Assembly (NCBI GenBank): GCA_963082975.1
Contig: OY720344.1
Coordinates: 85,250,107 to 85,314,106 of the forward strand
DNA from: Labia minor
Lineage: Eukaryota > Arthropoda > Insecta > Dermaptera > Spongiphoridae
DNA: 64,000 nucleotides
Reading direction: 5' to 3'
Below, piece after piece: positions 63,766-64,000 of this stretch (position 1 is its first letter; every line of letters starts with the position of its first letter). Below the pieces are notes generated by a model. It was not told the DNA's origin. It did no database searches and worked only from the letters and a program-made list of their open reading frames with translations. A program made the translations under genes and the position numbers.

Positions 63766-64000
63766 CCAAAATTGATTTTATGCATACGTGGTAAAACGGA
63801 TCCCAAAAATTTGATTTGCGTTGTTTTGTCTAGAGATGACGATAAAAATTTATATAAATTAGGAAATAAACAGGGAATTTAAAACAATGAATTCGCCATT
63901 TGTGAACAAAAGTTTATATCATACGAAGATGTTCCTCAAGATGTTGAGAAATCGGTAAGAGAAATTATAGGAATGCAGTCCCTTACTGGTGGCCAAGGTT
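63766..64000 (+). pseudogene. KRBA2-like integrase protein, C-terminal fragment, broken, runs off the window
   Basis: One frame reads GKTDPKNLICVVLSRDD, then NLYKLGNKQGI, a TAA stop at 63880, and continues in the same frame: NNEFAICEQKFISYEDVPQD, VEKSVREIIGMQSLTGGQG. I recognise this order as the C-terminal region of the transposon-derived integrase proteins of invertebrates annotated as KRAB-A domain-containing protein 2-like. There it is followed by a cysteine-rich tail that would lie past the window. Upstream frames are closed by stops, so the integrase core is absent or destroyed here. Family call is from memory. Confidence 0.55.

Overview
The window comes from an animal nuclear genome, most likely an arthropod. 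It is very AT-rich (estimated by eye at over 75 percent), its genes are split by many short introns with GT-AG borders and T-rich acceptors, and it is full of mariner, hAT, Helitron, LINE and SINE debris. The small PRAG01-type mitochondrial protein points to arthropods. I cannot separate insect from chelicerate on sequence alone.

Genes lie in the first 31 kb. In order: the 3' end of an ephexin-type Rho GEF (+, PH domain tail plus SH3); a p24 cargo receptor of the TMED6/gamma type (-, 4 exons); a full SLC2 facilitative sugar transporter (-, 8 exons, 567 residues); TMEM107, a ciliary transition-zone protein (-, 4 exons, rebuilt by hand because its exons are short); a PRAG01/PF16020 mitochondrial protein (+, 3 exons, first exon only 34 nt); the exocyst subunit EXOC1/Sec3 (-, 14 exons, 906 residues); and the Rab chaperone RABIF/Mss4 (+, 2 exons). 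Every internal splice junction of these models keeps frame. TMEM107/PRAG01 and EXOC1/RABIF are head-to-head pairs with 655 and 279 bp between start codons. PRAG01 and EXOC1 converge with 232 bp between stops. TMEM107 and the sugar transporter are in tandem only 186 bp apart.

Several of these genes act in secretion and membrane delivery: p24 receptor, exocyst subunit, chaperone of Rab8/Rab10-type GTPases, a transporter of a class delivered by exocytosis in vertebrates, and a ciliary gate protein. The EXOC1/RABIF shared promoter is the clearest possible functional link.

From about 31 to 60 kb I find no host gene. This stretch holds repeats: a 2.95-kb element with arms of about 0.63 kb in inverted orientation (33.3-36.3 kb); a 3.29-kb unit with the same termini and two nested insertions (53.5-56.7 kb); three copies of a second non-autonomous family (35.0, 44.9, 49.0 kb); five mariner copies of three types; two short hAT-like elements; a 2.37-kb non-autonomous Helitron with a captured LINE fragment, plus a truncated relative; and tRNA-derived SINEs. 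Near the right end are a GC-richer candidate first coding exon (60.6 kb) and a broken fragment of a KRBA2-like integrase protein that runs off the window (63.8-64.0 kb).

I did not find a prokaryotic-style defence or CRISPR system. The most unusual items are a foldback repeat with 149-nt arms that look identical inside a TMEM107 intron, carrying an exact match to the vertebrate CTCF core motif, and the long-inverted-repeat elements that share termini across the window.
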